A stretch of 64,000 nucleotides of DNA from Cohnella herbarum (GCF_012849095.1 NZ_CP051680.1:6816001-6880000), one strand, 5' to 3'; counted from the stretch's first letter, positions 48,918-57,969 are shown. Numbers and translations: made by a program. Notes: generated by a model from the letters alone, not told the origin.

Positions 48918-49583
48918 ATGGGAGGCAGAATATCGCCGTCTATCATGTGCGCGGATTTCAGAAATTTGGAGACTACGATAAGAGCATTGGAGCGGGCGCG
49001 CGTTGATTATTTGCACGTGGACATCATGGATGGCAGCTTCGTTCCTAATTTCACCCTCGGTCCGGACTTCATGAACAGCGTGAGAGAGATGACGGACATT
49101 CCGTTCGATATTCACCTGATGATCAACCGGCCGGAGGATTTTCTTCCGATCTTCACTATTCGCCCTGGGGATATTGTTACGGTCCATCAGGAAGCCACGA
49201 TTCATCTGCAACGAACGCTTCAGCGGATTAGAGATACGGGGGCCAAGGTGTCAGTGGCGCTAAATCCCGCCACTCCGATCTACACGCTGGATGATATTCT
49301 CGACGATATCGATATCGTATTGATTATGACGGTTAATCCGGGGTTCGCCGGTCAGAAGCTTGTCCCTGCCACTCTAGGAAAGATACAAAAGTTGAAGCAA
49401 TATCTTCAACAATCCGGTCATTCGCATATCGAGATTGAAGTAGACGGCAACGTTAGCTGCGAGAATGCGCAGAAGATGCGCTTGGCGGGTGCGGATATAT
49501 TCGTGGCGGGCACCTCGAGTATTTTTAAGAAGGATCAGGATTTATACGAATTGACGGAGAAGTTCCGCGAGTATATTACGTGA
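48918..49583 (+). CDS. Ketose-phosphate 3-epimerase, AlsE/Rpe family
   Basis: 221 residues, ATG 48918 with the near-perfect site GGAGGAGGTGA at 48903-48913. Family motifs: SPSIMCADF, HVDIMDGSFVPNFTLGP (catalytic Asp and metal ligands), HLMINRPEDF, VNPGFAGQ and EIEVDGNVS. FAGQ rather than FGGQ and the EIEVDG stretch resemble allulose-6-phosphate 3-epimerase (AlsE) more than ribulose-5-phosphate epimerase, so a hexulose or deoxyketose phosphate is the more likely substrate. The presence of an isomerase next door supports a rare-sugar role. Confidence 0.85.
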   Translation: MGGRISPSIMCADFRNLETTIRALERARVDYLHVDIMDGSFVPNFTLGPDFMNSVREMTDIPFDIHLMINRPEDFLPIFTIRPGDIVTVHQEATIHLQRTLQRIRDTGAKVSVALNPATPIYTLDDILDDIDIVLIMTVNPGFAGQKLVPATLGKIQKLKQYLQQSGHSHIEIEVDGNVSCENAQKMRLAGADIFVAGTSSIFKKDQDLYELTEKFREYIT

Positions 49584-49595
49584 GGTGAAGGCACT

Positions 49596-50801
49596 ATGTT
49601 GGACAGAGCTTATCGGGAGTTTGAGAAACGGCAGCAGGACAGAGGCATCTCGCTTAAAGGAATCAAAGAAAAGCTGAAAATGCTGAAAATCGAGACGCCC
49701 TCATGGGGATATAGCGATCAAGGGACGCGGTTCAGAACGTTTAAGCAGCCCGGGGCAGCCCGTTCAGTGGAGGAGAGATTGCAGGATGCGGCTAAGGTAC
49801 ATGAAGTAACGGGACTGTGCCCGAGCGTAGCCATTCACATTCCGTGGGACAAAGTCGACGATTATAGCCAATTAAGCAACAGGGCAGCATCGCTTGGGAT
49901 TACTATTGGAGCCGTTAACCCGAATTTATTTCAGGATGACGATTACATGCTGGGCAGCGTATGCAACCCTGATTCGAGAGTAAGAAGCAAAGCCGTTGCC
50001 CATCTGATCGAGTGCGTGGACGTCGCAAGGGCCGTAAAGTCCCGCGATATCAGCTTGTGGTTTGCGGACGGTACGAATTATCCGGGACAGGCTGATCTTA
50101 GAAGGAGAAAAGGGTACATGGAGGAAGCGCTCGCGGAAATGTACCGCTCCATGGATCCTAACATGCGGATGCTGATCGAATACAAATTTTTCGAGCCGGC
50201 CTTCTATCATACGGATCTAGCGGACTGGGGAATGGCGTATCAATTGGCTCAAAAGCTAGGACCTCAGGCAGAAGTGCTGGTGGATACCGGTCATCATGCC
50301 CAAGGGACGAACGTGGAGCATATCGTCGCTTATTTACTGGACGAGAGGCGGCTTGGCGGCTTTCATTTCAATGCTCGGAAATATGCGGACGATGATCTTA
50401 TCGTGGGATCGGTGAATCCGTACGAGCTTTACCTGATCTTCCATCAAATCTTATCCGCCGAACGGGATCAAGCCCATCCTCTTGTTCAGGACAATGCCCG
50501 GAATATCGCCTATATGATAGACCAAAGCCATAATATCGAACCGAAGATTCCTGCCATGATCCGTTCCGTGCTCAACGTTCAGTACCAATATGCCAAGGCA
50601 TTGCTTGTGAATTGGAATTTGCTCGAGGAAGCGCAAGAACGCGGTGACGTTCTTGCCGCGGAAGCGGTTGTCAGAGAGGCTTTCGAACAAGATCCGACAC
50701 CGCTCTTACATGCCGTTCGCGAGGAAATGGGCATTGCCCCGAATCCGATGAAGGCGTATTCGGAAAGCGGGTATGCGGAGAAATTGCTGCAATCGCGTTG
50801 A
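49596..50801 (+). CDS. L-rhamnose isomerase-like aldose-ketose isomerase (RhaI type)
   Basis: 401 residues, ATG 49596 with GAGGTGAAGG ending 6 bases before it. Similar to the RhaI group of L-rhamnose isomerases rather than the RhaA group: CPSVAIHIPWDK, WFADGTNYPGQADLRRR, LIEYKFFEPAFYHTD, LVDTGHHAQGTN and FHFNARKYADDDL contain the Glu, Asp and His ligands for two metal ions. RhaI-type enzymes accept many aldoses including L-rhamnose, L-lyxose and D-allose. With the neighbouring GH78-type rhamnosidase this fits L-rhamnose, but no rhamnulokinase or rhamnulose-phosphate aldolase gene is in the operon. Confidence 0.87.
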   Translation: MLDRAYREFEKRQQDRGISLKGIKEKLKMLKIETPSWGYSDQGTRFRTFKQPGAARSVEERLQDAAKVHEVTGLCPSVAIHIPWDKVDDYSQLSNRAASLGITIGAVNPNLFQDDDYMLGSVCNPDSRVRSKAVAHLIECVDVARAVKSRDISLWFADGTNYPGQADLRRRKGYMEEALAEMYRSMDPNMRMLIEYKFFEPAFYHTDLADWGMAYQLAQKLGPQAEVLVDTGHHAQGTNVEHIVAYLLDERRLGGFHFNARKYADDDLIVGSVNPYELYLIFHQILSAERDQAHPLVQDNARNIAYMIDQSHNIEPKIPAMIRSVLNVQYQYAKALLVNWNLLEEAQERGDVLAAEAVVREAFEQDPTPLLHAVREEMGIAPNPMKAYSESGYAEKLLQSR

Positions 50802-50840
50802 TAAGTCGATCCGGAAGCATTATGTTAGTATCAGTGATAC
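50798..50840 (+). promoter_or_regulatory. Regulator promoter with palindromic operator
   Basis: TTGATA (50798-50803), 17 bases, TATGTT (50821-50826), then the perfect palindrome GTATCAGTGATAC at 50828-50840. The same half-site occurs twice before the operon at 45853. Position just after the -10 suggests autorepression. Confidence 0.65.
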
Positions 50841-50864
50841 ATTGCTGATAAAGGATGAGCGGAT

Positions 50865-52001
50865 ATGCGCAAAATCATAAAGGAACAGCTGATTAAAGGA
50901 CCTATCGCGTTATATGAGCAAATGCGTCAGAAGGTAATGGATTTGATTGTCGAACGACGATTGAAGCCCCATGACCCGGTTCCTTCGGAAGGAGAGCTTG
51001 CCGAATTATTCGGAGTAAGCCGAAGAACAAGCAAACAGGCACTAGAGCTCCTAGCCAAGGAAGGCATTCTGTATAGACTGCCCCGCAGAGGAACCTTCTT
51101 GGCCGAGAACGCGGGAGATAGACTTAAAGATGCGGTTGAATCGAATTTGTCGGTTGTGCCTCAGCAGGCGGTCGCCATTGTTGTCCCTATACTGGATGAG
51201 TTTATCGGAATGGTCGTCACTGCATTTCTGCAGGCGGGGGATTCCATTGGCTGGGAAGTATTGATCCGAGTGACGGGCGGAGAGCTTGAGCGAGAGGACG
51301 AAATCCTTCGCGAGATGAGCATCGGAGGAAGAGTAAAGGGCATCGTGCTTTTCCCGGGCGCGCGGAAGACGTGCGGACAAGAAGTGTTACGGCTTCATCT
51401 GGACGGATTTCCTGTCGTGATTGTCGATCGGGTGTTTCGAGAAGTGGACATCACGGCGATCTACCATGACCATTACCAGGGCGCCTACGAGATGACCAAG
51501 TATTTATTCGACAAAGGCCACCGAACAGTAGGATTCATCTCTGAGCCGATATCGGGCATCATGAGCAGGGAAGACCGTTATTACGGATTTATTCAAGCGC
51601 ATCTTGACGCCGAAATCCCTATCATGATTCATTCGATCATCTCGGATTGGGATATCGAACGGAACGATTCCAGTAAGCTGTCGCAATTTCTAGAACAGAA
51701 TCCGGATATGACGGCTTTATTCTGTTCGAACGACTTGGTTGCCAATAAAGTGATGAATATGGCCGAAGAATCGGGACGTCATATTCCCGAACATTTATCC
51801 GTAGTCGGATTTACGGACATGATGATCTCTAGAGTTTCCAAAGTATCGCTGACTACCGTCATGAAGTCTCCGGAAGAATTGGGCAGAAAGGCTTTCGATT
51901 TGCTGATTCGGAAAATGGCTTCAGAGGACGGAAGAATGGAGAGCGTTAAGCTGCCAACGCAGATTATTGAACGAGGAAGCGTTCGGCAAGTGATATTGTA
52001 G
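50865..52001 (+). CDS. GntR-type regulator with LacI-type sugar-binding domain
   Basis: 378 residues, ATG 50865 with AAAGGATGAG upstream. N-terminal winged helix (~10-80; LYEQMRQKVMDLIVE, VPSEGELAELFGVSRRTSKQALELLAKEG, GTFL) of the GntR family, joined to a periplasmic-binding-protein-like effector domain (~100-375; YDHYQGAYEMTKYL, CSNDLVANKVMN, VVGFTDM). This fusion is that of AraR, the arabinose repressor. It probably represses the five-gene operon upstream and itself through the GTATCAGTGATAC-type sites; the inducing sugar is unknown. Confidence 0.9.
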   Translation: MRKIIKEQLIKGPIALYEQMRQKVMDLIVERRLKPHDPVPSEGELAELFGVSRRTSKQALELLAKEGILYRLPRRGTFLAENAGDRLKDAVESNLSVVPQQAVAIVVPILDEFIGMVVTAFLQAGDSIGWEVLIRVTGGELEREDEILREMSIGGRVKGIVLFPGARKTCGQEVLRLHLDGFPVVIVDRVFREVDITAIYHDHYQGAYEMTKYLFDKGHRTVGFISEPISGIMSREDRYYGFIQAHLDAEIPIMIHSIISDWDIERNDSSKLSQFLEQNPDMTALFCSNDLVANKVMNMAEESGRHIPEHLSVVGFTDMMISRVSKVSLTTVMKSPEELGRKAFDLLIRKMASEDGRMESVKLPTQIIERGSVRQVIL

Positions 52002-52003
52002 GC

Positions 52004-52037
52004 AATAAACCCGCCAATTAAAGATGGCGGGTTTATT
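52004..52037. terminator. Bidirectional Rho-independent terminator
   Basis: Perfect 13-bp stem AATAAACCCGCCA (52004-52016) with 52025-52037 and an 8-base loop, between two convergent genes. The A/T-rich stem base gives a U tract in either direction. Confidence 0.85.
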
Positions 52038-52061
52038 GTGCTTATGGATTAAGCCGATTCG

Positions 52062-54560
52062 TCAAGGATTAGCAACAGACTTGCAAGCAATCTCATAGCT
52101 TCCCGGCTTCAAGTTCCGCAAATAAACGTAGCGGTCATCCTCATCGATTTCTAGCGCTTGATCGGCTTCGGAAGCTTCTCTATTGGAACGGTAGAACGGC
52201 TTCCCGTTAACGTAGACGATAAAGGAATCCGAAGCAGGTTTGGGAATGCCTAACGTAGCGATTGTCCCTTCCGGCGACGCCAACGCAGCGCTGAATTCCG
52301 AATCCGTGCGGCTCCAGGAAAAGCGAATTTCTCCATGGGGCGTCGGTACGCTTCCTTCCGCCCATTGTAAATCGCAAGCGTGCGGTACGGCTTCATAGGC
52401 TCTAAATCCGGGTTCCGTCGGTTGAATGCCAAGAAGATATCCGGATAATAAATGAGCTATCGCCGTGTCGGGGTGGGACGAATCTCCCCAGTTTTTGCCG
52501 GGCGGAAGAGCCGGCGGCGGATAAACCATGCACTCCCATGTCGCGTGGGGGCCGCGCCAATCATGCAATGCGCCGATCCAATCCACGTTGCCTCCCGGCT
52601 TGCGGATGGTTCCGATCGCATCCTCGTCGTGCCGGTAATGAAACTTGCCGCGAATCGCCAAGCTTTGATATTTGCCCATATCCGTTTCCTTTAGCCTGGA
52701 CATGATGGACTCCGCCTGTTGCCGATCCGGAAATCCGATCGCGAGAGCAAGAGCGTTATCATAGAAGGAGAAATGCTTGCTTCCCTTCTGATCAACGTAA
52801 TATCGTAGCTCGTCATCCCATAAATAATCATTGATGCCCTTCCGGATCACCGCCGCTTTGGCGGAGTAATCGGCCGCGTCCGAATCCATACCCAATTGAC
52901 GGGCAAGGAAAGCCGCTTCCATAAACGAGTCGTATACGAGGAAATTGACGTAGGCCCCTTTGCCCGTACGCTCTAGAAGATGCCCCCATATTCCTTTCGA
53001 CGTCTCATACCGCTGGAAGAATAGGCCATCGCTCTCCACATAGTTCCACAGGTAGTTCAATCCTTTGCTAACTACCGGATACATCTCGTTAGCAAACTCT
53101 AAATCTCCGGTAAACAGGTAATAATCGGCTAGCACCGGTGCAAACCATGCGCAGAATTCGTCGGATTGGTAATATCCGTATTCTCCGAGCCCCGGTTTCT
53201 CCTGATTCTCAGGGTAACAGGCTGCCCATATGTATCCCTCAGGCGTCTGGTGAAAGGCAAACATTTCGATGGTATCTTTCATGTAGCCGTAATTATCGAA
53301 GGCATAGTAAACGTTCCGTCCCGCCCAATCCAGATCTCCGAGCCATGGCAAACGATCCCTTTTAGCGCCATCGGCGATGAATGAAGCGGTACGGGCATAA
53401 GACCAACCGCTCAAGTCCCCGCTGAAATCGTCCGCGAACAAAGTCGCGCCGCCGCTATCTTCCACGCGAACATTGCGGATTAACGCCCATTTATCGAGAG
53501 GCTGGCAGAAACCGACTTTACCTTCCGAATAGGTTGAATCCACTGTCGTATCGACAAGCTGACCGTCTAAATAAGTCTCGATTCGGGACCCGTCCAATTT
53601 AATCTCCAGACGATACGTCACTCCATCCGTAAGGGTAACGGGAAGAGTCACGAACGGTTTTAGCCGCACATATACGCCTTCGATTCTTTTGTACAGATGC
53701 AAACGGCTGTCCAGATCAATCTGTCCAACATAACCGTTGTTCTCGTCTTTAGCCCGGACGACCCAGCCGACGGCGGATACCGGACCCGGATTTCTGCGGA
53801 TGACGAAATCGAAGTGAAAAGAGTAATCCCGCCAATCCTCTCCCTGTACGCTTAAGCCGATATCGTTGCTCTTGGCCAGTCTACGGGGTATGAGCCATCC
53901 CTCTACAATCGTCCAAGCATCGACATTAGGATACGAAGCGATCTGCGCCGTATAAGTACTCGCGTACCAAAGACGGTTCAAGTCATCGTCATTGCATAGA
54001 AAATGGCCCTTGTACGGCGACATATCGGATACGTTCTCAAGTCGGAAAAATTCGATCTCGACGCTGCTATCCTCCGTATCCAGTTGAATGAGCACCCAGC
54101 GCTGCTGCCCTTGAATCATCGGAGCGATATACATCCCCGGATTCTGAATGGTGTATAGCTCGTACCGATAGGGATTGGCAGGCGGAACGGGAAGCTCTAC
54201 ACCCAAATAGGTGGCCGATCCTCTGCTGAAATCTCCATTCTCGCCATGGCTCGGATCGACGATCCACTCGTACCAGTCCGCATAGGCAATTCGCAGTACC
54301 GGGCTGCCTGTCTGCGCAGACACTTTGAATATCGGGTACCCTCCCGGGGCGGAAGGACCGAGATCAAGCAGGATAACCGGTTTTTCCCCTCCTTTGGGGT
54401 ACATAAGCTTCGCGGTTTGTCCATCGGCACTCCGAATGTTGTCCACATCCCGTACCTCGCCCTTGGTTGAATGGACCGCATGGGCAAAAATCTGCTTGGA
54501 CGATGGAGTTAAAATATACTCTTTGTTTATCTCGCTTTCCAATCCAACAGGTTCTCTCAT
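52062..54560 (-). CDS. GH78-like alpha-L-rhamnosidase with an inserted LamG-like domain
   Basis: 832 residues, ATG at 54560; GGGAG lies 9 bases upstream. No signal peptide, so cytoplasmic. After an N-terminal beta-sandwich region (~1-165), LNRLWYASTYTAQIAS begins the GH78 catalytic part, but a ~190-residue ConA/LamG-type domain (~200-380; GLSVQGEDWRDYSFHFDF, RLEIKLDGSRIETYLDG, VGFCQPLDKWALIRNVRV) is inserted before KRDRLPWLGDLDWAGR, the GH78 signature. The (alpha/alpha)6 barrel continues (GYIWAACYP, WNYVESDGLFF, GNVDWIGALHDWRGPHATWECM) and a C-terminal beta-sandwich ends the protein. Likely removes L-rhamnose from imported oligosaccharides; supplies the RhaI-like isomerase encoded nearby. Confidence 0.83.
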   Translation of the reverse strand: MREPVGLESEINKEYILTPSSKQIFAHAVHSTKGEVRDVDNIRSADGQTAKLMYPKGGEKPVILLDLGPSAPGGYPIFKVSAQTGSPVLRIAYADWYEWIVDPSHGENGDFSRGSATYLGVELPVPPANPYRYELYTIQNPGMYIAPMIQGQQRWVLIQLDTEDSSVEIEFFRLENVSDMSPYKGHFLCNDDDLNRLWYASTYTAQIASYPNVDAWTIVEGWLIPRRLAKSNDIGLSVQGEDWRDYSFHFDFVIRRNPGPVSAVGWVVRAKDENNGYVGQIDLDSRLHLYKRIEGVYVRLKPFVTLPVTLTDGVTYRLEIKLDGSRIETYLDGQLVDTTVDSTYSEGKVGFCQPLDKWALIRNVRVEDSGGATLFADDFSGDLSGWSYARTASFIADGAKRDRLPWLGDLDWAGRNVYYAFDNYGYMKDTIEMFAFHQTPEGYIWAACYPENQEKPGLGEYGYYQSDEFCAWFAPVLADYYLFTGDLEFANEMYPVVSKGLNYLWNYVESDGLFFQRYETSKGIWGHLLERTGKGAYVNFLVYDSFMEAAFLARQLGMDSDAADYSAKAAVIRKGINDYLWDDELRYYVDQKGSKHFSFYDNALALAIGFPDRQQAESIMSRLKETDMGKYQSLAIRGKFHYRHDEDAIGTIRKPGGNVDWIGALHDWRGPHATWECMVYPPPALPPGKNWGDSSHPDTAIAHLLSGYLLGIQPTEPGFRAYEAVPHACDLQWAEGSVPTPHGEIRFSWSRTDSEFSAALASPEGTIATLGIPKPASDSFIVYVNGKPFYRSNREASEADQALEIDEDDRYVYLRNLKPGSYEIACKSVANP

Positions 54561-54765
54561 CGTAGATCGCTCCCGCTTTCGCTTTGTTGTTTCGATTCAT
54601 GCTCTATTATAGTTTTCGCGCGTACGAATCATAGACGGTTATTAAACCAAAAGATTAACGATATGAACCTAAGAGATTGATGAGTTCTCTAAGTATTATA
54701 GGTTGTATCCCCAGGCAACTCGGAATAAGATGAAGATATGAAACTACTAGAGGAGGGTAAGCGCT

Positions 54766-55644
54766 ATGTCTGATCTTTACTTTACGGCCCCGCCTCTTCC
54801 CTATTATATTTTCTCGGGGGAATCGATCTTCAAGCCGGGGGAATGTCATCCTGCCCGCAGCAACATTGGTTTATTCGATCTGTTGGTCGTAAGCAAGGGG
54901 ACTCTTTATATAGGGGAAGAAAATCAATCTTGGGCAATAAGCGATGGACAAGCGCTCATCCTAAGACCGGATAAATCCCATTATTCGACCAAAGCCGTCG
55001 AATCCGAAACAAGATTTTACTGGCTCCATTTCAACACGTCGGCTAATTGGAGCGATCTTGCGCCAGCGGCAAACGATTCGATGCATCAGGATAATGAAGA
55101 CCGTTACCGGATCGAGCAGGGTCTGGTCACGCGCCCCTTCAGCTTTAGTCTTCCGCAATACATGGCATTAAAGAACCCGGAATCCGTCTACGGCATTATT
55201 CGCGAGTTGATTCAATTGGAACAGCAGCCCCGTTCGTGGGCGCGGTGGCAGCATCAAATTCATACGCAAAATTTGTTGAAAACATTAGCTGGGGAGCATG
55301 ACGTATTTCTGCAATCGAGCGCCCTTCAACTCGCCGAGCGGGTCGCCATCTTCCTGCGCAAAAATTACCGTTCGTCCTTTACGAATGAAATTCTGCAGCG
55401 GGAATTCAACTTCCATCCCGTCTATATCGCCAGATGCATGAAGAAGGCGTTCGGTTGCTCGCCTCTGGAATACTTGGCCAGGTACCGAATCGAACAATCC
55501 AAGCTGTTGATGATCAACACGTCGCTCCCGATCGAACGGATCGCGACCGAAGTCGGCTTCCATCATCAAACCTACTTCTCCCATACGTTTCGCAAGCTGG
55601 AGAACATGGCTCCGAGCGTATTCCGTAAAACATACATCCGATAG
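54766..55644 (+). CDS. AraC-family transcriptional regulator with cupin sensor domain
   Basis: 292 residues, ATG 54766 with GAGGAGGGTAAG at 54751-54762. N-terminal cupin-like arm (~20-110; GQALILRPDKSHYS, TRFYWLHF) and C-terminal double helix-turn-helix (~190-290; ILQREFNFHPVYIARCMKKAFG, IATEVGFHHQTYFSHTFRKLENMAPSVFR). Divergent from the GH78-like gene, 205 bases away, and convergent with transporter 3; it most likely controls the rhamnosidase gene. The 205-base gap has no operator I can identify with confidence. Confidence 0.88.
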   Translation: MSDLYFTAPPLPYYIFSGESIFKPGECHPARSNIGLFDLLVVSKGTLYIGEENQSWAISDGQALILRPDKSHYSTKAVESETRFYWLHFNTSANWSDLAPAANDSMHQDNEDRYRIEQGLVTRPFSFSLPQYMALKNPESVYGIIRELIQLEQQPRSWARWQHQIHTQNLLKTLAGEHDVFLQSSALQLAERVAIFLRKNYRSSFTNEILQREFNFHPVYIARCMKKAFGCSPLEYLARYRIEQSKLLMINTSLPIERIATEVGFHHQTYFSHTFRKLENMAPSVFRKTYIR

Positions 55645-55659
55645 CGTGGCGGCGAATCA

Positions 55660-55709
55660 TAAAAAAACCGCCCTTCGGAAAGCGAGATGCTTTCCGAAGG
55701 GCGGTTTTT
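55660..55709. terminator. Bidirectional Rho-independent terminator
   Basis: Perfect 17-bp stem (55667-55683 with 55689-55705), 5-base loop, A run before and T run after. Serves the AraC gene (+) and the transporter 3 operon (-). Confidence 0.95.
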
Positions 55710-55732
55710 GCGAGAGGGGAAACCTTCATAAG

Positions 55733-56566
55733 TTAACCTTTGTTAGCGCCCGCGGTTAATCCGTCCACGAGATAACGTTGCAGGAACAGGAATAGCAAAG
55801 TCACGGGCAAAGCCACGAGTACCGCTCCCGCGGCGAACATCGTGAATTCGGTGGAATTTCTTTGGCTGACCATTTTGAACAACCCGACGGCCAGCGTGCG
55901 TTGCTCTTCCGTGCGCAGAATGAGGTCCGCGAAAATGAAATCGATGAAAGCCCCGTTAAAGATCATCAGGCTGGCATACGTTAACATCGGCGTGGAGAGG
56001 GGGACGATGACCGTTGCGAACACTTTGAAATGACTCGCGCCGTCTATTCTCGCCGCATCTTCCAAGCTCTTCGGAATCGTGTCGAAGAATCCTTTGGCCA
56101 CGAAGACGTTCGCGATAATGGAGCCCGAGCTGTATACGAGAATAAGCGCCCAATGCGAATTCAGCAGCCCCATGGCGTTAAGCATTACGAATATGGCGAT
56201 CATAGCCATGAATCCGGGGAACATCTGCAATACGAGCATTACCTTAAGCGAGGTTTTCCTCCCGGCGAAACGAAAGCGCGAAATCGCGTATGAGGAAATA
56301 AGCAGTAGCGCGGTTCCGAACACCGTAGAGAGTACGGCTACCTTCAGCGTATTGAAAAACCAGATGGGATATTTGGTTTTGTTAAACAGATCCGTGTAAT
56401 GCCCGAACGTAAATTCCCTTGGAATAAACGTCTCGCTATACAGGCTGTTTCCTGTTTTCAACGAGGACAGAATGATCCACAAGGCAGGGAAGAGGCTTAG
56501 AAAAGTCAATCCGGTCAATATGCAGTAGCTTAGGACGAGCTTTAGATTGCCGCCGGATGTTTTCAT
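55733..56566 (-). CDS. Maltose-type ABC transporter permease, MalG/MdxG-like (transporter 3)
   Basis: 277 residues, start at 56566 overlapping the previous gene by 4 bases (ATGA). Six helices; EAA loop LEDAARIDGASHFKVFATVIVPLS; C-terminal FLQRYLVDGLTAGANKG is the MalG signature. The closeness to MalG/MdxG/GanQ proteins suggests maltodextrin or galactan oligosaccharide uptake. Confidence 0.93.
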   Translation of the reverse strand: MKTSGGNLKLVLSYCILTGLTFLSLFPALWIILSSLKTGNSLYSETFIPREFTFGHYTDLFNKTKYPIWFFNTLKVAVLSTVFGTALLLISSYAISRFRFAGRKTSLKVMLVLQMFPGFMAMIAIFVMLNAMGLLNSHWALILVYSSGSIIANVFVAKGFFDTIPKSLEDAARIDGASHFKVFATVIVPLSTPMLTYASLMIFNGAFIDFIFADLILRTEEQRTLAVGLFKMVSQRNSTEFTMFAAGAVLVALPVTLLFLFLQRYLVDGLTAGANKG

Positions 56567-57870
56567 TGGATCATGTCCTCCTCTCTGTACGAACGCGTCC
56601 GCGTATAGCTCCAGATCGAGACCGAGGCTACGATGAAGAAGATAACGATTCCGATGACGGAAGCGAAGCTGAATTGGGATTGATTCAAGGCGAGCTTATA
56701 GAGCCAGGTGACCAAGAGGTCGGTATGACCCGCGAACTGATAGTTGATATTGACGGGCTCGCCGTTCGTTAATAAATAAATGACGTTAAAGTTGTTGATG
56801 TTGCCGGCAAAATTCATGATTAGAATGGGCGACGTCGAGAAGAGCACCATCGGCAGCGTGATCATGCGGAATTTCTGCCTGGCGCCCGCGCCGTCTACGT
56901 CGGCGGCTTCGTACAGGTCGCGAGGAATGGTCGTGAGCACCCCGAACGCTAGAATCATCGTAATCGGAATACCGATCCACATGTTAGCGAGAATTACGGT
57001 AACCTTGGCCCAGAACGGATCGGTCAGCCAGGGCAAGCCTTTCAAGCCGAAATATTGCAAATAGCCGTTGATCGGACCGAACTGATTGTTGAACATATTT
57101 CTCATGACCAGCAACGAAATCATGTTCGGAATGGCAAAGGGAACAATCAAAGCCGTCCGCCAGAATTTCTTGAACCGAATGCGCGGCTGATGAATGAGAA
57201 CGGCGATGAGTATGCCGCCGACATAAGTCGTAGCGGTCGCGATGACCGCCCAGACGAGCGTCCATGTCAGAATGCCGACGAACGTACTGCTCCACACCTT
57301 CAAATTCAACATTTTAGAAAAATTATCGAATCCTACCCAATCGACCAGGTTAGCCGGAGGGAGTATCGGATCGGCAAAGTTAGTGAAGGCAAGCAGAATC
57401 GAGAAAATCAGCGGAAGTATCGTTAGGAAAGTAATGACGATAAAGGGCGGAAGAAGCACCAAATACGCGAAATGTTTATCCCCTAACGCCGCCAGCGATT
57501 TCCGGAACGTAGCCGGAGATTTGCCTTCGTCGCGCAAGCGGCCGACAAGATAGGCGTCCCGTATGTTCAGAATATAGAAACATAGGAAAAACAAAACGGC
57601 GACAAGGGCGATAAGTCCCTTAATCAATAAAAAGATGGAGTGGTCCCCTTCGACCATCTTCATCATCTTGCCGACTTTGACGAATCCGCTAGGTTGTTCC
57701 CCGAGCGTAATGAGGCCATGCAAATGATCGTATAGCTGAAACACGGTTAAATAAATTCCGACGAGAGCGGCGGCTACGAATACTATCCCTTTACCCCATT
57801 GCCGATTGTAGAGTTGTCCGAGACCCATCAGCACCAAGGAAAGGACTGCGCCTATCGTCTTGCTCTGCAT
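56563..57870 (-). CDS. Maltose-type ABC transporter permease, MalF/MdxF-like (transporter 3)
   Basis: 435 residues, ATG 57870 with AAAGGAAAGAGG upstream. Eight predicted helices: an extended N-terminus (GQLYNRQWGKGIVFVAAALVGIY) and a P2-type region, then LPPFIVITFLTILPLIFSI, and the EAA loop YEAADVDGAGARQKFRMITLP. The extra N-terminal helices and length are those of MalF/MdxF rather than ordinary CUT1 permeases. Confidence 0.93.
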   Translation of the reverse strand: MQSKTIGAVLSLVLMGLGQLYNRQWGKGIVFVAAALVGIYLTVFQLYDHLHGLITLGEQPSGFVKVGKMMKMVEGDHSIFLLIKGLIALVAVLFFLCFYILNIRDAYLVGRLRDEGKSPATFRKSLAALGDKHFAYLVLLPPFIVITFLTILPLIFSILLAFTNFADPILPPANLVDWVGFDNFSKMLNLKVWSSTFVGILTWTLVWAVIATATTYVGGILIAVLIHQPRIRFKKFWRTALIVPFAIPNMISLLVMRNMFNNQFGPINGYLQYFGLKGLPWLTDPFWAKVTVILANMWIGIPITMILAFGVLTTIPRDLYEAADVDGAGARQKFRMITLPMVLFSTSPILIMNFAGNINNFNVIYLLTNGEPVNINYQFAGHTDLLVTWLYKLALNQSQFSFASVIGIVIFFIVASVSIWSYTRTRSYREEDMIQ

Positions 57871-57901
57871 GCCATGTACGACCTCTTTCCTTTAACGAAG
57901 T

Positions 57902-57940
57902 ACCTGTCTCCACCCGCCGCTTGGCGGGATGAAGACAGGT
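57902..57940 (-). promoter_or_regulatory. Intercistronic hairpin between binding protein and permease
   Basis: ACCTGTCT (57902-57909) pairs with AGACAGGT (57933-57940) and CCCGCC (57913-57918) with GGCGGG (57923-57928), 4-base loop. It follows the binding-protein stop in the direction of transcription and precedes malF, the same layout as in the other two transporter operons. Confidence 0.75.
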
Positions 57941-57969
57941 TAGGTTACGGAGATTTGCTCCGATCCGGT

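Noticed and set aside
48918..49583. Housekeeping ribulose-phosphate 3-epimerase (rpe)
   Set aside because: The FAGQ and EIEVDG motifs and operon context resemble AlsE more than the housekeeping enzyme, so the gene symbol rpe was not assigned.
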